From Bryobacterales bacterium (GTDB lineage Bacteria; Acidobacteriota; Terriglobia; Bryobacterales; Bryobacteraceae): a stretch of DNA of 45,812 nt. Position numbers and translations under genes: made by a program. The notes below the pieces were generated by a model. The model did not search any database. It saw only the letters and a program-made list of their open reading frames with translations, and was not told the DNA's origin. Positions 26,617-35,363 of this stretch are shown piece by piece. Location: NCBI GenBank assembly GCA_003167275.1, contig PMTT01000949.1, positions 1-45,812 on the forward strand. Direction: 5' to 3'. Position 1 is the stretch's first letter. Every line of letters begins with the position of its first letter.

Positions 26617-27861
26617 ATGTCTTCTAAGAGACTCCATGCCGCCACGCTGATCGCGCTGTTGCTTCTTGCGGGTGTTCCTGCTTCCGCGCAGCGCCGTGTC
26701 CCCAAGAACCTGTCGGGCGTCCGAGGGTTTAACTATATGGCCGCGGGAGGCAGCGGACACCTGGAGCACTGGCAGAAGTACAGCGCGGCCGAGACCGAGC
26801 GCGACCTGGATTGGGCCCAGCGCCTCCAGTTGAACCAGATGCGCGTGCTCATTCCTTACCAGGCGTGGGCCCAGGATAAGGCGGCGCTCAAGAAGAACCT
26901 GCAGCACCTGGTGCGCGCAGCCAACCAGCGCGGAATCGGCGTGATGCCGACGCTCATGTACGCGCGCGGCCAGGCAGCCGACAAGAGCCTCTGGCCGGAG
27001 ACCCGGGCATTCGCCGCCGACTTGATTTCAGCCGTGGGCAAGGAGCCTGGGCTGACGTTCTGGGACGCTTCGAACGAACCCGACTGCTGCGCGCTGCCCC
27101 CAAGCCCCGCCAATCGCCAGCGGATGGAGCACGCGCTTTACATGGTCAAGGCTTTGCAGGAACTGGACCCGGTCACTCCCGTCACCATCGGCGCCACCTT
27201 CGCCGACAACCTGCCCGAATACGGCGACACCGAGGACGTGCTGTCCTTCCACAACTACCTGCCCACTCGCGGAGCCATCGCCGCCGACATCGCCAAGGCC
27301 AAAGCTTATGCGGCGAAGGTCAACAAACCGCTGATCAACACCGAGATCGGCTGTATCGCGCGCGCCAATCCTTATGACGTGGCGCTCGAAGAGCACATGA
27401 AGGCCGGCGTGGGCTGGTACATCTGGGAGTTGATGATCACGCATTCGTGGGGCACCATCCACGGCGTGTTTCACCCGGACGGCGCCATACGCGATCCAAC
27501 GATAGTGGCCGCGCTTCTCGGCATGTTCCGGGACCGGCACGAGGACGTGATGCCCTCGGTTCCGGACCGCGAGGGGTTCGTGACGCGCGCCGTCGCCAAC
27601 AACAAGAAGTGGCTGGCGGACGCCGGCGCAACATGGGAAAGAGGGCTTGACCTGGCCGAGATTTCGGCGAACCTCTTGGAAGCAGGCCAGCTCATCGCGA
27701 TGTACGATCCGCCCACTCGAACGGTGGATTTGTTGCGAAAGGGTGCGCCGAACATGCCTGCTTTGCGTGGGGCCATTGAGAAGTACACCGCCATCCTCGA
27801 ACCATTCCAGTTGCCGTCAAACGACCCGACGCGCGGCCGCCCGCCGGCAAATTCTCATTGA
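26617..27861 (+). CDS. Exported GH5-like/cellulase-superfamily glycosidase
   Basis: ATG 26617 after GGAGG; signal MSSKRLHAATLIALLLLAGVPASAQ; GVRGFNYMAAGG, FWDASNEPDCC, LSFHNYLPTRG, KPLINTEIGCIARANPYD (acid/base and nucleophile-like positions). Confidence 0.8.
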   Translation: MSSKRLHAATLIALLLLAGVPASAQRRVPKNLSGVRGFNYMAAGGSGHLEHWQKYSAAETERDLDWAQRLQLNQMRVLIPYQAWAQDKAALKKNLQHLVRAANQRGIGVMPTLMYARGQAADKSLWPETRAFAADLISAVGKEPGLTFWDASNEPDCCALPPSPANRQRMEHALYMVKALQELDPVTPVTIGATFADNLPEYGDTEDVLSFHNYLPTRGAIAADIAKAKAYAAKVNKPLINTEIGCIARANPYDVALEEHMKAGVGWYIWELMITHSWGTIHGVFHPDGAIRDPTIVAALLGMFRDRHEDVMPSVPDREGFVTRAVANNKKWLADAGATWERGLDLAEISANLLEAGQLIAMYDPPTRTVDLLRKGAPNMPALRGAIEKYTAILEPFQLPSNDPTRGRPPANSH

Positions 27862-28159
27862 TCGGACGCCGGGGGGCAGCCGCTGGCGCCACGCAACATG
27901 CTGTACCCTGCCGCGCTTCGCGTTTTCCGACTCAATATGACAGTTCAAACCTAATATTCGATCGTTGCTGGCTCGATTCAGGAGCTTCACGGTTTGCAAC
28001 TCTCGGGGCTTGCGATGGTAATCGGTGTTCCCGCAGAGGGCGGAGTCGCCCATTCTGCTTCCAGGCAGCGTGCGGATTTCTGCTGGCTTACGCGCGCCTG
28101 CTTCAAGCGAGCGACGGCCAAGATGGGCAGCCCCGCCTTGCCTTGAGGGGCGAAGGGTC

Positions 28160-29797
28160 TTAAGCCAACGGGTTGATCTTAAATACATACGCGAAATCGC
28201 ACGGCGGCTTCTCCGGCAAGGTGATTGCGACGCCGTCCGCGATACGCGACCACACGAGGTTGGACTCCGAACCCAGCAATCCTACTCTGGCAATCTCGCC
28301 GCCGTGATGAGGCGAGCCCGTGGCAAGCGACTTAATGAGGAGCTTGCCGTCTGCAGGCCAAGCCAATGCAATGGCGTAGAGGGAGTCGCCCTTGGTGGTA
28401 AATCGCATATCGCCCGGAGCGAATTGCGGGAGCCGGCCATACGGCGTGGCGCCGGAACTCTGGGTCGGTCCCTCGCCGGCAATCTTCCAGGGCCGGGTAG
28501 AGTAGATCGCCTCGCTATTGATGGCCATCCAGGCGCCGAACTTGTCCAGGAAAGCGAATTCATCGTCGTCCGGCCTGCCATGGCCGGGCAGAGGAATGTT
28601 CAGCAACAGATTGCCGTTCTTACTGACGACATTTACGAGTAGCTGGACCATGGCCTGGGGCGTTCGATACCTATGATTTTCCAGGAGCGAGCGATTGTAA
28701 TGCCAGCTTCCGATGCAGGCGTCAGTTTGCCATGGATCCGGTTGGATCGCGTCCGCCTGGCTCATTTCAAAGTCGCGAACCAGCGTGTTCAGAACCGCGG
28801 CGGGAACATTCTTAATATTGAACACCGCGTCCAACTTACCAGAGTTCCGCCGGACATTAGCGTTGTAGTAATACACCATGATATGCGGTGTGAGTTCCGG
28901 CATGCCGAGCCAGACGCCCCCGCCTCCCCGGTCGAAGTCCCAATCGGAGTTGTCGTCAAAATAGAGGAGGTCCGGGTTGTACAGATCGATCACGTCCTGA
29001 ACCCGTAACATGAAACTCTCGACGAACTCCGGACAGGGATCGCTCTTGTCGTGCGGGCGCCCATTCAGATCCTGAGGATCCATGCCGTTCCACCACTTGC
29101 CCTTGCCATCGGCTTTCGTCAGAACGCCATCGTAGGGCACGTCCTTCAGCGGACCGGTCTTGTCGCTGCCGTAGCGGACCGGCATAAATTCCCGCCAGGT
29201 CCGTCCTGGCGTGCCGTGATAGGTGATCCCGAACCTGAGCTCGTGCGCGCGCGCGATCTTTGCCCAGGTTCCCACAATGTCCTTCTTCGGTCCGACGTTT
29301 ACGCAGTTCCAGGGCTGATGCTTCGAGTTCCAGCAGTCGAAGTTGTCATGGTGATTCCCGAGTGCCACGAAATATTTGGCGCCCGTCTTCGCGTAGAGCC
29401 GGATCAACTCTTCCGGATCCCAGTTCTCCGCACGCCAGATATGGCAGATGTCCTTATAGCCGAATTGCGACGGGTGCCCGTATGTCTTGACGTGGTAGTT
29501 GTATTGGGCGTTGCCCTGTACGTACATGCCGCGGGCGTACCAATCTCCCTGCTCGGGGACGCACTGCGGACTCCAATGAGCCCAGATCCCGAACTTGGCG
29601 TCGCGAAACCAATCGGGGTACCGGTAAGCCTTTAAGGATTCCCAATTGGGCCGGAACGGCCCCGGGATCGGGCCGCCCGCGAAATTGCTGTCTGCGTATG
29701 AATTCCGCTGCCCTGACGCGAGCTTCGCGGCCGCCAGCAAACCCGCGCCGCCAGCAATGAACTTCCTGCGGTCGAAGCCTTCAGCTTTACGATTCAT
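28160..29797 (-). CDS. GH29-type alpha-L-fucosidase, Tat-exported
   Basis: MNRKAEGFDRRKFIAGGAGLLAAAKLASG; WFRDAKFGIWAHWSPQCVPEQGDWYARGMYVQG; AKTGAKYFVALGNHHDNFDCWNSKHQPWNCVNVGPKKDIVGTWAKIARAHELRFGITYH; NPDLLYFDDN. Provided ORF extends to 29827. Confidence 0.9.
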   Translation of the reverse strand: MNRKAEGFDRRKFIAGGAGLLAAAKLASGQRNSYADSNFAGGPIPGPFRPNWESLKAYRYPDWFRDAKFGIWAHWSPQCVPEQGDWYARGMYVQGNAQYNYHVKTYGHPSQFGYKDICHIWRAENWDPEELIRLYAKTGAKYFVALGNHHDNFDCWNSKHQPWNCVNVGPKKDIVGTWAKIARAHELRFGITYHGTPGRTWREFMPVRYGSDKTGPLKDVPYDGVLTKADGKGKWWNGMDPQDLNGRPHDKSDPCPEFVESFMLRVQDVIDLYNPDLLYFDDNSDWDFDRGGGGVWLGMPELTPHIMVYYYNANVRRNSGKLDAVFNIKNVPAAVLNTLVRDFEMSQADAIQPDPWQTDACIGSWHYNRSLLENHRYRTPQAMVQLLVNVVSKNGNLLLNIPLPGHGRPDDDEFAFLDKFGAWMAINSEAIYSTRPWKIAGEGPTQSSGATPYGRLPQFAPGDMRFTTKGDSLYAIALAWPADGKLLIKSLATGSPHHGGEIARVGLLGSESNLVWSRIADGVAITLPEKPPCDFAYVFKINPLA

Positions 29798-29858
29798 CGG
29801 ACTACTCCTTTGCCTCGCGGCCGACATGCCGCCCTGACATCCACTCTCTCCGCCGCAC

Positions 29859-32453
29859 TTACAACTCGCCTGTTAAGTGCGGTATGTTTGGCAGCGGCTG
29901 ACCGCCGCCAAGGCCGATTTTCACCTTCTCCTTCGGAAGGTCGTCGGAAGCCACCGTGAAAGTCACCTGCCGGCTCTCGCCCGCGCGGAGATGGATGCGT
30001 TGGAAGCCGCGGAGATTGCGGATCGGAGCTTCTTCTCCGGGGCCGCCCTCGATGTACAGCTGCACTACTTCATCGCCATCCACCTTCGAAGTGTTCTTGA
30101 CCGTCGCGCGAATCTCAGCGCCCTTCGCCGTGCGCTTCGCGCTCAGACCCGAATACTCGAACGTCGCGTAGCTCAATCCGAAGCCGAACGGATAGAGGGG
30201 CTCGTCTTTGAAATAGCGGTAGGTGTGGCCCTTCATGTTGTAGTCGGTGAACTCGGGAAGCTGGCTGGTGCTCTTGTAGAAAGTTACGGGGAGACGGCCC
30301 GCCGGGTTGTTCGTACCCGCCAGCGTCTCCGCGATGGCTGTGCCGGCTTCTTCTCCGCCGTACCAGGCGGAGAGAATCGCGGCCGCATGCTCCGCGGCGT
30401 AGTTTACGGCCAAGGCGCTGCCACTGGTCAAGACAACTACCACGGGCTTGCCGGTGGCGACCATCGCCTTCACGAGGTTCTCCTCCGTCTCGGGCAGCTC
30501 AATGGCCGAGCGGTCGTGGCCCTCGCCTTCCTGCGACCCGTTCAGCCCAACGCAGACGATCGCCACATCCGAATCCCTCGCGATCTTCTCGGCCTCGGCT
30601 ATCAAAACCGGGGCGGGCGGAATCCAGTTGAGTTCGGCGGAGCCTTCGGGGCCGGTCTGCTGAAACTCCACCCGCAAGGCGTACTTATGGCTGCCCTCCA
30701 ACTGCATGGGCGCAGGCGTACCGCGGCCCCCTCGCCCCTGGCCTTGCCCCGGCCCGAGGCCGGCCGGTCTGGCGCCGGCGGGTCCGCTGGGGTTCACTTC
30801 CTTGTCATCGAGGAACAGCTTGATCTTCCCATTGCGGTTCCACTGTCCGGTGCGCGCGGAGACAACGTAGTCGCCGGTCACCGGCGGCATGAGCGTGCCG
30901 ATCCAGCGGATCGAATACTTGTCGCCATTGATGGCCGCCATCACGGCGGGCTCTTCCATGAAGGAATCGAAATACACACGCGGCTCAGTCCGGCGCAGCG
31001 TCGGCTGGCCCTGGAAATCGGGATTGTCCCAGTACTCGACCAGCATTCCCGGCTCTTTGCCATCCGGTGTAGTCAACACATTCGAAGCTACCAGCGCCGG
31101 CGTGCTGGACGTGTAGTTCGCGCCCAGCGCGTATTGCACGTTGGCTTTGGCAAACTGTTTCGTGATCCCTTCGAGCGGCGTGACCTGCTTGGAGGAGATG
31201 CCATTGTAGTTGCCCAGCAGGCCGACCGGATCGTCGGCGGATGGGCCAATCACCGCAATCCTGCCCACGGTCGATTTGAGCGGAAGGATCCGGCCCTCGT
31301 TCTTCAGCAGAACAATGGCCTCCCGCTCCGCATCGCGTGCGAGTTGCCGATGCGCCGCGGAATCGTTCTCGGAATACGGGATCTTCGTGTACGGCACGCG
31401 CTCGGGAGGGTCGAACAGGCCCAAGCGGATGCGCGCCACGAACAGCCGTTCGGCGGAACGGTTAATTTCAGCTTCCGTGATGGTGCCGGCCTTCACCTCA
31501 TCGAGCAAGCTGCGGTATTCGCTGCCGCACGTCAGGTCCGTTCCCGCCTTCACCGCAGCTACCGAAGCCGCGCCCTGCGTCGCGACGTATTTGTGGCTGC
31601 GGACGATGTCGCCGACCGCGCCGCAATCGCTCACTACGTAACCCTGGAACCCCCACTGTTCCCGCAAGCGCTTCTGAAGGAGATCCGTGCTGGCGCAGCC
31701 GGGCACTCCGTCCACCGAGTTGTAGACGCACATAACGGAATCGGCCTTGCCTTCCATCACCGTGGCCTTGAACGCGAACAAATACGTATTCACCAGGTCG
31801 TACTCGCTCACCTTGGCATCGAAGGTGTGGCGCAACGGCTCCGGGCCGCTGTGCACGGCATAGTGCTTAGGAGTGGCGATGGTTTTGAAGTACCGCGGAT
31901 CGTCACCTTGCATGCCCTTGACGAATGCGACGCCCATGCGGCTGGTCAGAAATGGATCTTCGCCGTAGGTCTCCTGCCCGCGGCCCCAACGCGGGTCGCG
32001 GAAGATGTTGACGTTCGGCGACCAGTAATCCAGGTAAGCGATGCGGCCCGGTGCGGCGCCCGGGCCCACCTCGGTGATGGGCGGCCGGCGCATAGCCTCA
32101 TGGAACTTGGCGCGCGCTTCGGTGGAGATGACGTCGGCTATCTTGTGCACCAACTCGGGATCGAAGCTCGCGCCCAGACCGATCGGCTCGGGGAACACGG
32201 TGGCGCGATGCTGGGCCACTCCGTGCAGGGCCTCGTTCCACCAGTTGTAGACCGGCACGCCGAGACGCGGAATGGCGGGAGCGCTGTTCTGCATCTGCAG
32301 CACCTTCTCCTCCAGCGTCATGCGCGAAACGAGATCCGCCGCCCGCTTTTCGGGCGACAGAGTGGGATCGAGGTACGGGGCGTTGGCAGGCTGTTGACCG
32401 AACGACGCGGCGGACAGCGCCAGGAAAGCAATTGCGGATAAAGTGGATCTCAA
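29859..32453 (-). CDS. GH3-family beta-glycosidase with PA14-like insert (probable TTG start at 32453)
   Basis: KRAADLVSRMTLEEKVLQMQNSAPAIPRLGVPVYNWWNEALHG; GYVVSDCGAVGDI (nucleophile region); PA14-like GMLVEYWDNPDFQGQPTLRRTEPRVYFDSF...IRWIGTLMPPVTGDYVVSARTG; fibronectin-III-like C-terminus. Signal LRSTLSAIAFLALSAASFGQ begins at a TTG with upstream GGAG. Confidence 0.92.
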   Translation of the reverse strand: MRSTLSAIAFLALSAASFGQQPANAPYLDPTLSPEKRAADLVSRMTLEEKVLQMQNSAPAIPRLGVPVYNWWNEALHGVAQHRATVFPEPIGLGASFDPELVHKIADVISTEARAKFHEAMRRPPITEVGPGAAPGRIAYLDYWSPNVNIFRDPRWGRGQETYGEDPFLTSRMGVAFVKGMQGDDPRYFKTIATPKHYAVHSGPEPLRHTFDAKVSEYDLVNTYLFAFKATVMEGKADSVMCVYNSVDGVPGCASTDLLQKRLREQWGFQGYVVSDCGAVGDIVRSHKYVATQGAASVAAVKAGTDLTCGSEYRSLLDEVKAGTITEAEINRSAERLFVARIRLGLFDPPERVPYTKIPYSENDSAAHRQLARDAEREAIVLLKNEGRILPLKSTVGRIAVIGPSADDPVGLLGNYNGISSKQVTPLEGITKQFAKANVQYALGANYTSSTPALVASNVLTTPDGKEPGMLVEYWDNPDFQGQPTLRRTEPRVYFDSFMEEPAVMAAINGDKYSIRWIGTLMPPVTGDYVVSARTGQWNRNGKIKLFLDDKEVNPSGPAGARPAGLGPGQGQGRGGRGTPAPMQLEGSHKYALRVEFQQTGPEGSAELNWIPPAPVLIAEAEKIARDSDVAIVCVGLNGSQEGEGHDRSAIELPETEENLVKAMVATGKPVVVVLTSGSALAVNYAAEHAAAILSAWYGGEEAGTAIAETLAGTNNPAGRLPVTFYKSTSQLPEFTDYNMKGHTYRYFKDEPLYPFGFGLSYATFEYSGLSAKRTAKGAEIRATVKNTSKVDGDEVVQLYIEGGPGEEAPIRNLRGFQRIHLRAGESRQVTFTVASDDLPKEKVKIGLGGGQPLPNIPHLTGEL

Positions 32454-32588
32454 CTTCCAATCTCCTGTCAGTATTCGGGGCTCCCTACTTCCTCGCCGAA
32501 CCCTCATGGTAAATGAATTGGCCGATGGGGCCGGCGGACTCGAATCGCGCGGTCCGCTGCAGATGAACAACCGGCCCCACGGCAAACG

Positions 32589-35333
32589 TCAAGCGTGGGC
32601 CGCCTGCTTGACCCAATCGAGCGGATTGCGGCGGCCCAGTATCAGGCGGAACGTGACCGGTCTGTTCTCTGGCAGATGAAGATCGACATCGGCCCTGCCC
32701 GTCTGGAGCGGCGCCGCCAGGACGCCCGCCGGACCGGTAATCGCCTCGATCCCGTGCCGCGCGATCAGGGTAATGTCCTGCTTTCTCGCGGAGGTGACCG
32801 TCAGGTCCACGGTTCGCGCTTCCATGTCCCAGGCCAGTTTGTCGAGCTTCGCAAACGTGCGCAGCCGGATCCCCTGGATTGAGCCTTTCACCAGCGAAGG
32901 TGGAAGGGCGGGAAGGACTTCAATCACGCCCGGGCGCGAGTAAGCCAACATTTCCATGACGATCGCGGGGATGCCGCCGTGCGCATCCGGGACAGGCACG
33001 GCATAGGGCTCGCGCGCACAGCGGAGCGAGGCGCTGATGTAGCCCTGCTCCAGCAATTGGCGCAGTTGGACGTCCACGATGACGTTGTCTTTGAGCCGCG
33101 CCCCAACCAGAGCGCGATGGCAGCGATCGTAGGCAGGCATGGTCTCGCCTGCGACCGCCGTCGCTAACGCATCGAACGTGCGCCTTCGAACGGCGATGTC
33201 GGCGGCTCGAGCCAGTTGCGGCGTGCGATCGGGATCGATATCGTCGCCGGGCCAGACTCCGTAGAGATGAGAGACATGCCGATGGATGTAACGCTCTTGC
33301 AGCGTGGGCCAAGCCCATTCCTTCAGAGTCCCGTCCGGTTCCAGCATGTAAGGCGGTATCTTGGCCAGCATCGCCTTCCATTTCGGAACGCTGTCGGCAT
33401 CGGCGCCCAGTATCTCCGCGGCCTGGATCAAATGGGTGAGCGCTTCCCGGCACACGGCAATATCCATGGTGGCGTTGATCAGAGTGGGCCCGGACGGGTC
33501 CGTGCTGGCAGGCATGTTTTCGGGCGAGATGGATGGCACGAAAATATAGTTCCCGTTCTTGTCGGTGACGCTGAGGAAATCTTCGTAGAACAGCGCCAGC
33601 TCCTTATACGCCGGCACCACGCGGTTGCGAAGGAATTCCGTGTCGCCGGTGACCAGATAGTGGTCCCAGAACTGGCGCAGACGCCAGCCTCCGGCGGAGA
33701 TCCAATAGGGCCAGATTCCGATGGGGGTGTTTCCGGTGTAATAGTGATTAACGCCGATGCCCTTGTCAGGAAACAGGGGATAAGAGGCGCCGCGCATGCC
33801 GAAGATGTTCTTCGCGTTGGCGCGGTGATCCGGGGCCAGGCTTTCCATCCAGTTGAACCAGGCCTCCATGCCTTCCCGCAAGTTGCCCTGCACGGCGCCC
33901 GCGGTCTGCAGGTCGATGGTCGAATTGACTTCGGCCGCGATGCTGGGATGCTTGCCGCTCGTGAGGATAAACCAGTGGCGTCCCATCTGGAAGGTCTCCT
34001 CCAGCAGCGCGGGCGAGTAGTCCGGCCTCGACCGCTGATCGGCCAGAAGCTCTTCCGTGGACATGCCGTATTGCGACGCGCCGCCGAAATCCACGGTGAC
34101 GCGGTTGAAGACCTCCGACTGAACTTTCTGTTGCCGGTCAAGCAAGCCCGGATAATCCACGGCGATCTGTTCGAGGGCCTGCCGTAAGGCATCCACCTTC
34201 TGCTCGCTGTAGTCCGCGAACCATTCGATGCGCGTCAGAAGCATCACCGACGATGCGCCCTCGACAACCAGCGTTTCGCTATCCACCCGGGCCGAGCCGC
34301 CGTTCGGCACCACGCGAACCACTCCGGCGTAGCCGCTGTTGTCCACGGAAGGATCCAGGCGGCACCTGAAAATCAACCGCTGTTCGTTCGAGTCCTGGCG
34401 GAACTCGCAGGCTTCGACGCCCTTCGGAGGCGTCGCTTTCGGCGGCGAGCCTGAGTTTCCCGGAGTGAACGCTGCCCGGTCGGGCGCGGTGGAGCCGATT
34501 CCCGCGTGGCTGCCCCAGTCCATTCCGGAACGTACGCTCCATTCGGCGGACTTCTGCAATGAGATTCGGACGTTCACCTTCTGGCCCGCGGGCGCCGTGA
34601 GCCACTGAACGATGACGTTGTCAGGCCGGGAAGCGAAGGTCCGGCGAAACCAGTCGCCGTGCTCATCGGTCCAGGCGACCTGTATCTCGCCGTTCTCGAA
34701 ATTAAGCGTCCGGATGTAGTCTTTCGCCGACGCTCGTTTGGGAGAATCGAGTTGCATCAGGAACGCGGGGACGGTCAGGTGCGGCTCTGTATCCTGCTTC
34801 ATCGGGCTGTTATTCATGTGCTGCAGGGCGAGCGCCACGGCGTCGCGGGTCTTCCCTTCCAGCGCCAATTGCCGCACCTGCGGGAAAATGTCCGCCACGT
34901 TCGGCGCCTCCAAGGGCCGCTTCCACGGCATGAGCAGGCTCTGGTGGCGGAAAAGAATCTGTTCCGTGAAGGGATCTCCCATCAGCTCGATGTTCATGGC
35001 TCCATTGCCGGAGGTGAGAGCGTCGCTGACCAGGGTGCCGGGCGCGGTGCTCGAAAAGCCCCGTTGCGGTACGATCTTCCGGCGGACACGTTCGGCCAGC
35101 GGCATCGGCGAGATGGCATACGAGGTCGCCGGCGCCGGTGGGTTCGGCAGGAACGGGTCCTTTCGCACGCGGCGAAGATACTTAGACGGGCGATTGTCCG
35201 CCGGCGGCGCGGTTCCCTGTTGGGCTGTTTGTTGCGGGGCGTCCTCAGCCGCGGCAAGCGCCGGCGATGCTTCGAGGGACCCCATCAGGCCGGCGGCGGC
35301 CCCGCTCGTCGTTAGAAAATCTCTGCGTTTCAC
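32589..35333 (-). CDS. GH95-like glycoside hydrolase, Tat-exported (paralogue A)
   Basis: MKRRDFLTTSGAAAGLMGSL; VPSISPENMPASTDPSGPTLINATMDIAVCREAL; LYGVWPGDDIDPDRTPQLARAA; VPDAHGGIPAIVMEMLAYSRPGVIEVLPALPPSLVKGSIQGIRLR. Confidence 0.82.
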   Translation of the reverse strand: MKRRDFLTTSGAAAGLMGSLEASPALAAAEDAPQQTAQQGTAPPADNRPSKYLRRVRKDPFLPNPPAPATSYAISPMPLAERVRRKIVPQRGFSSTAPGTLVSDALTSGNGAMNIELMGDPFTEQILFRHQSLLMPWKRPLEAPNVADIFPQVRQLALEGKTRDAVALALQHMNNSPMKQDTEPHLTVPAFLMQLDSPKRASAKDYIRTLNFENGEIQVAWTDEHGDWFRRTFASRPDNVIVQWLTAPAGQKVNVRISLQKSAEWSVRSGMDWGSHAGIGSTAPDRAAFTPGNSGSPPKATPPKGVEACEFRQDSNEQRLIFRCRLDPSVDNSGYAGVVRVVPNGGSARVDSETLVVEGASSVMLLTRIEWFADYSEQKVDALRQALEQIAVDYPGLLDRQQKVQSEVFNRVTVDFGGASQYGMSTEELLADQRSRPDYSPALLEETFQMGRHWFILTSGKHPSIAAEVNSTIDLQTAGAVQGNLREGMEAWFNWMESLAPDHRANAKNIFGMRGASYPLFPDKGIGVNHYYTGNTPIGIWPYWISAGGWRLRQFWDHYLVTGDTEFLRNRVVPAYKELALFYEDFLSVTDKNGNYIFVPSISPENMPASTDPSGPTLINATMDIAVCREALTHLIQAAEILGADADSVPKWKAMLAKIPPYMLEPDGTLKEWAWPTLQERYIHRHVSHLYGVWPGDDIDPDRTPQLARAADIAVRRRTFDALATAVAGETMPAYDRCHRALVGARLKDNVIVDVQLRQLLEQGYISASLRCAREPYAVPVPDAHGGIPAIVMEMLAYSRPGVIEVLPALPPSLVKGSIQGIRLRTFAKLDKLAWDMEARTVDLTVTSARKQDITLIARHGIEAITGPAGVLAAPLQTGRADVDLHLPENRPVTFRLILGRRNPLDWVKQAAHA

Positions 35334-35363
35334 AATTGCCCTCCTGGAGTTCTACGCGAGCCG

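Noticed and set aside
29877-32441. 854-aa plus-strand ORF
   Set aside because: Exactly antisense to the well-supported GH3 gene; low-complexity R/V/H/L-rich translation typical of shadow ORFs in high-GC DNA.
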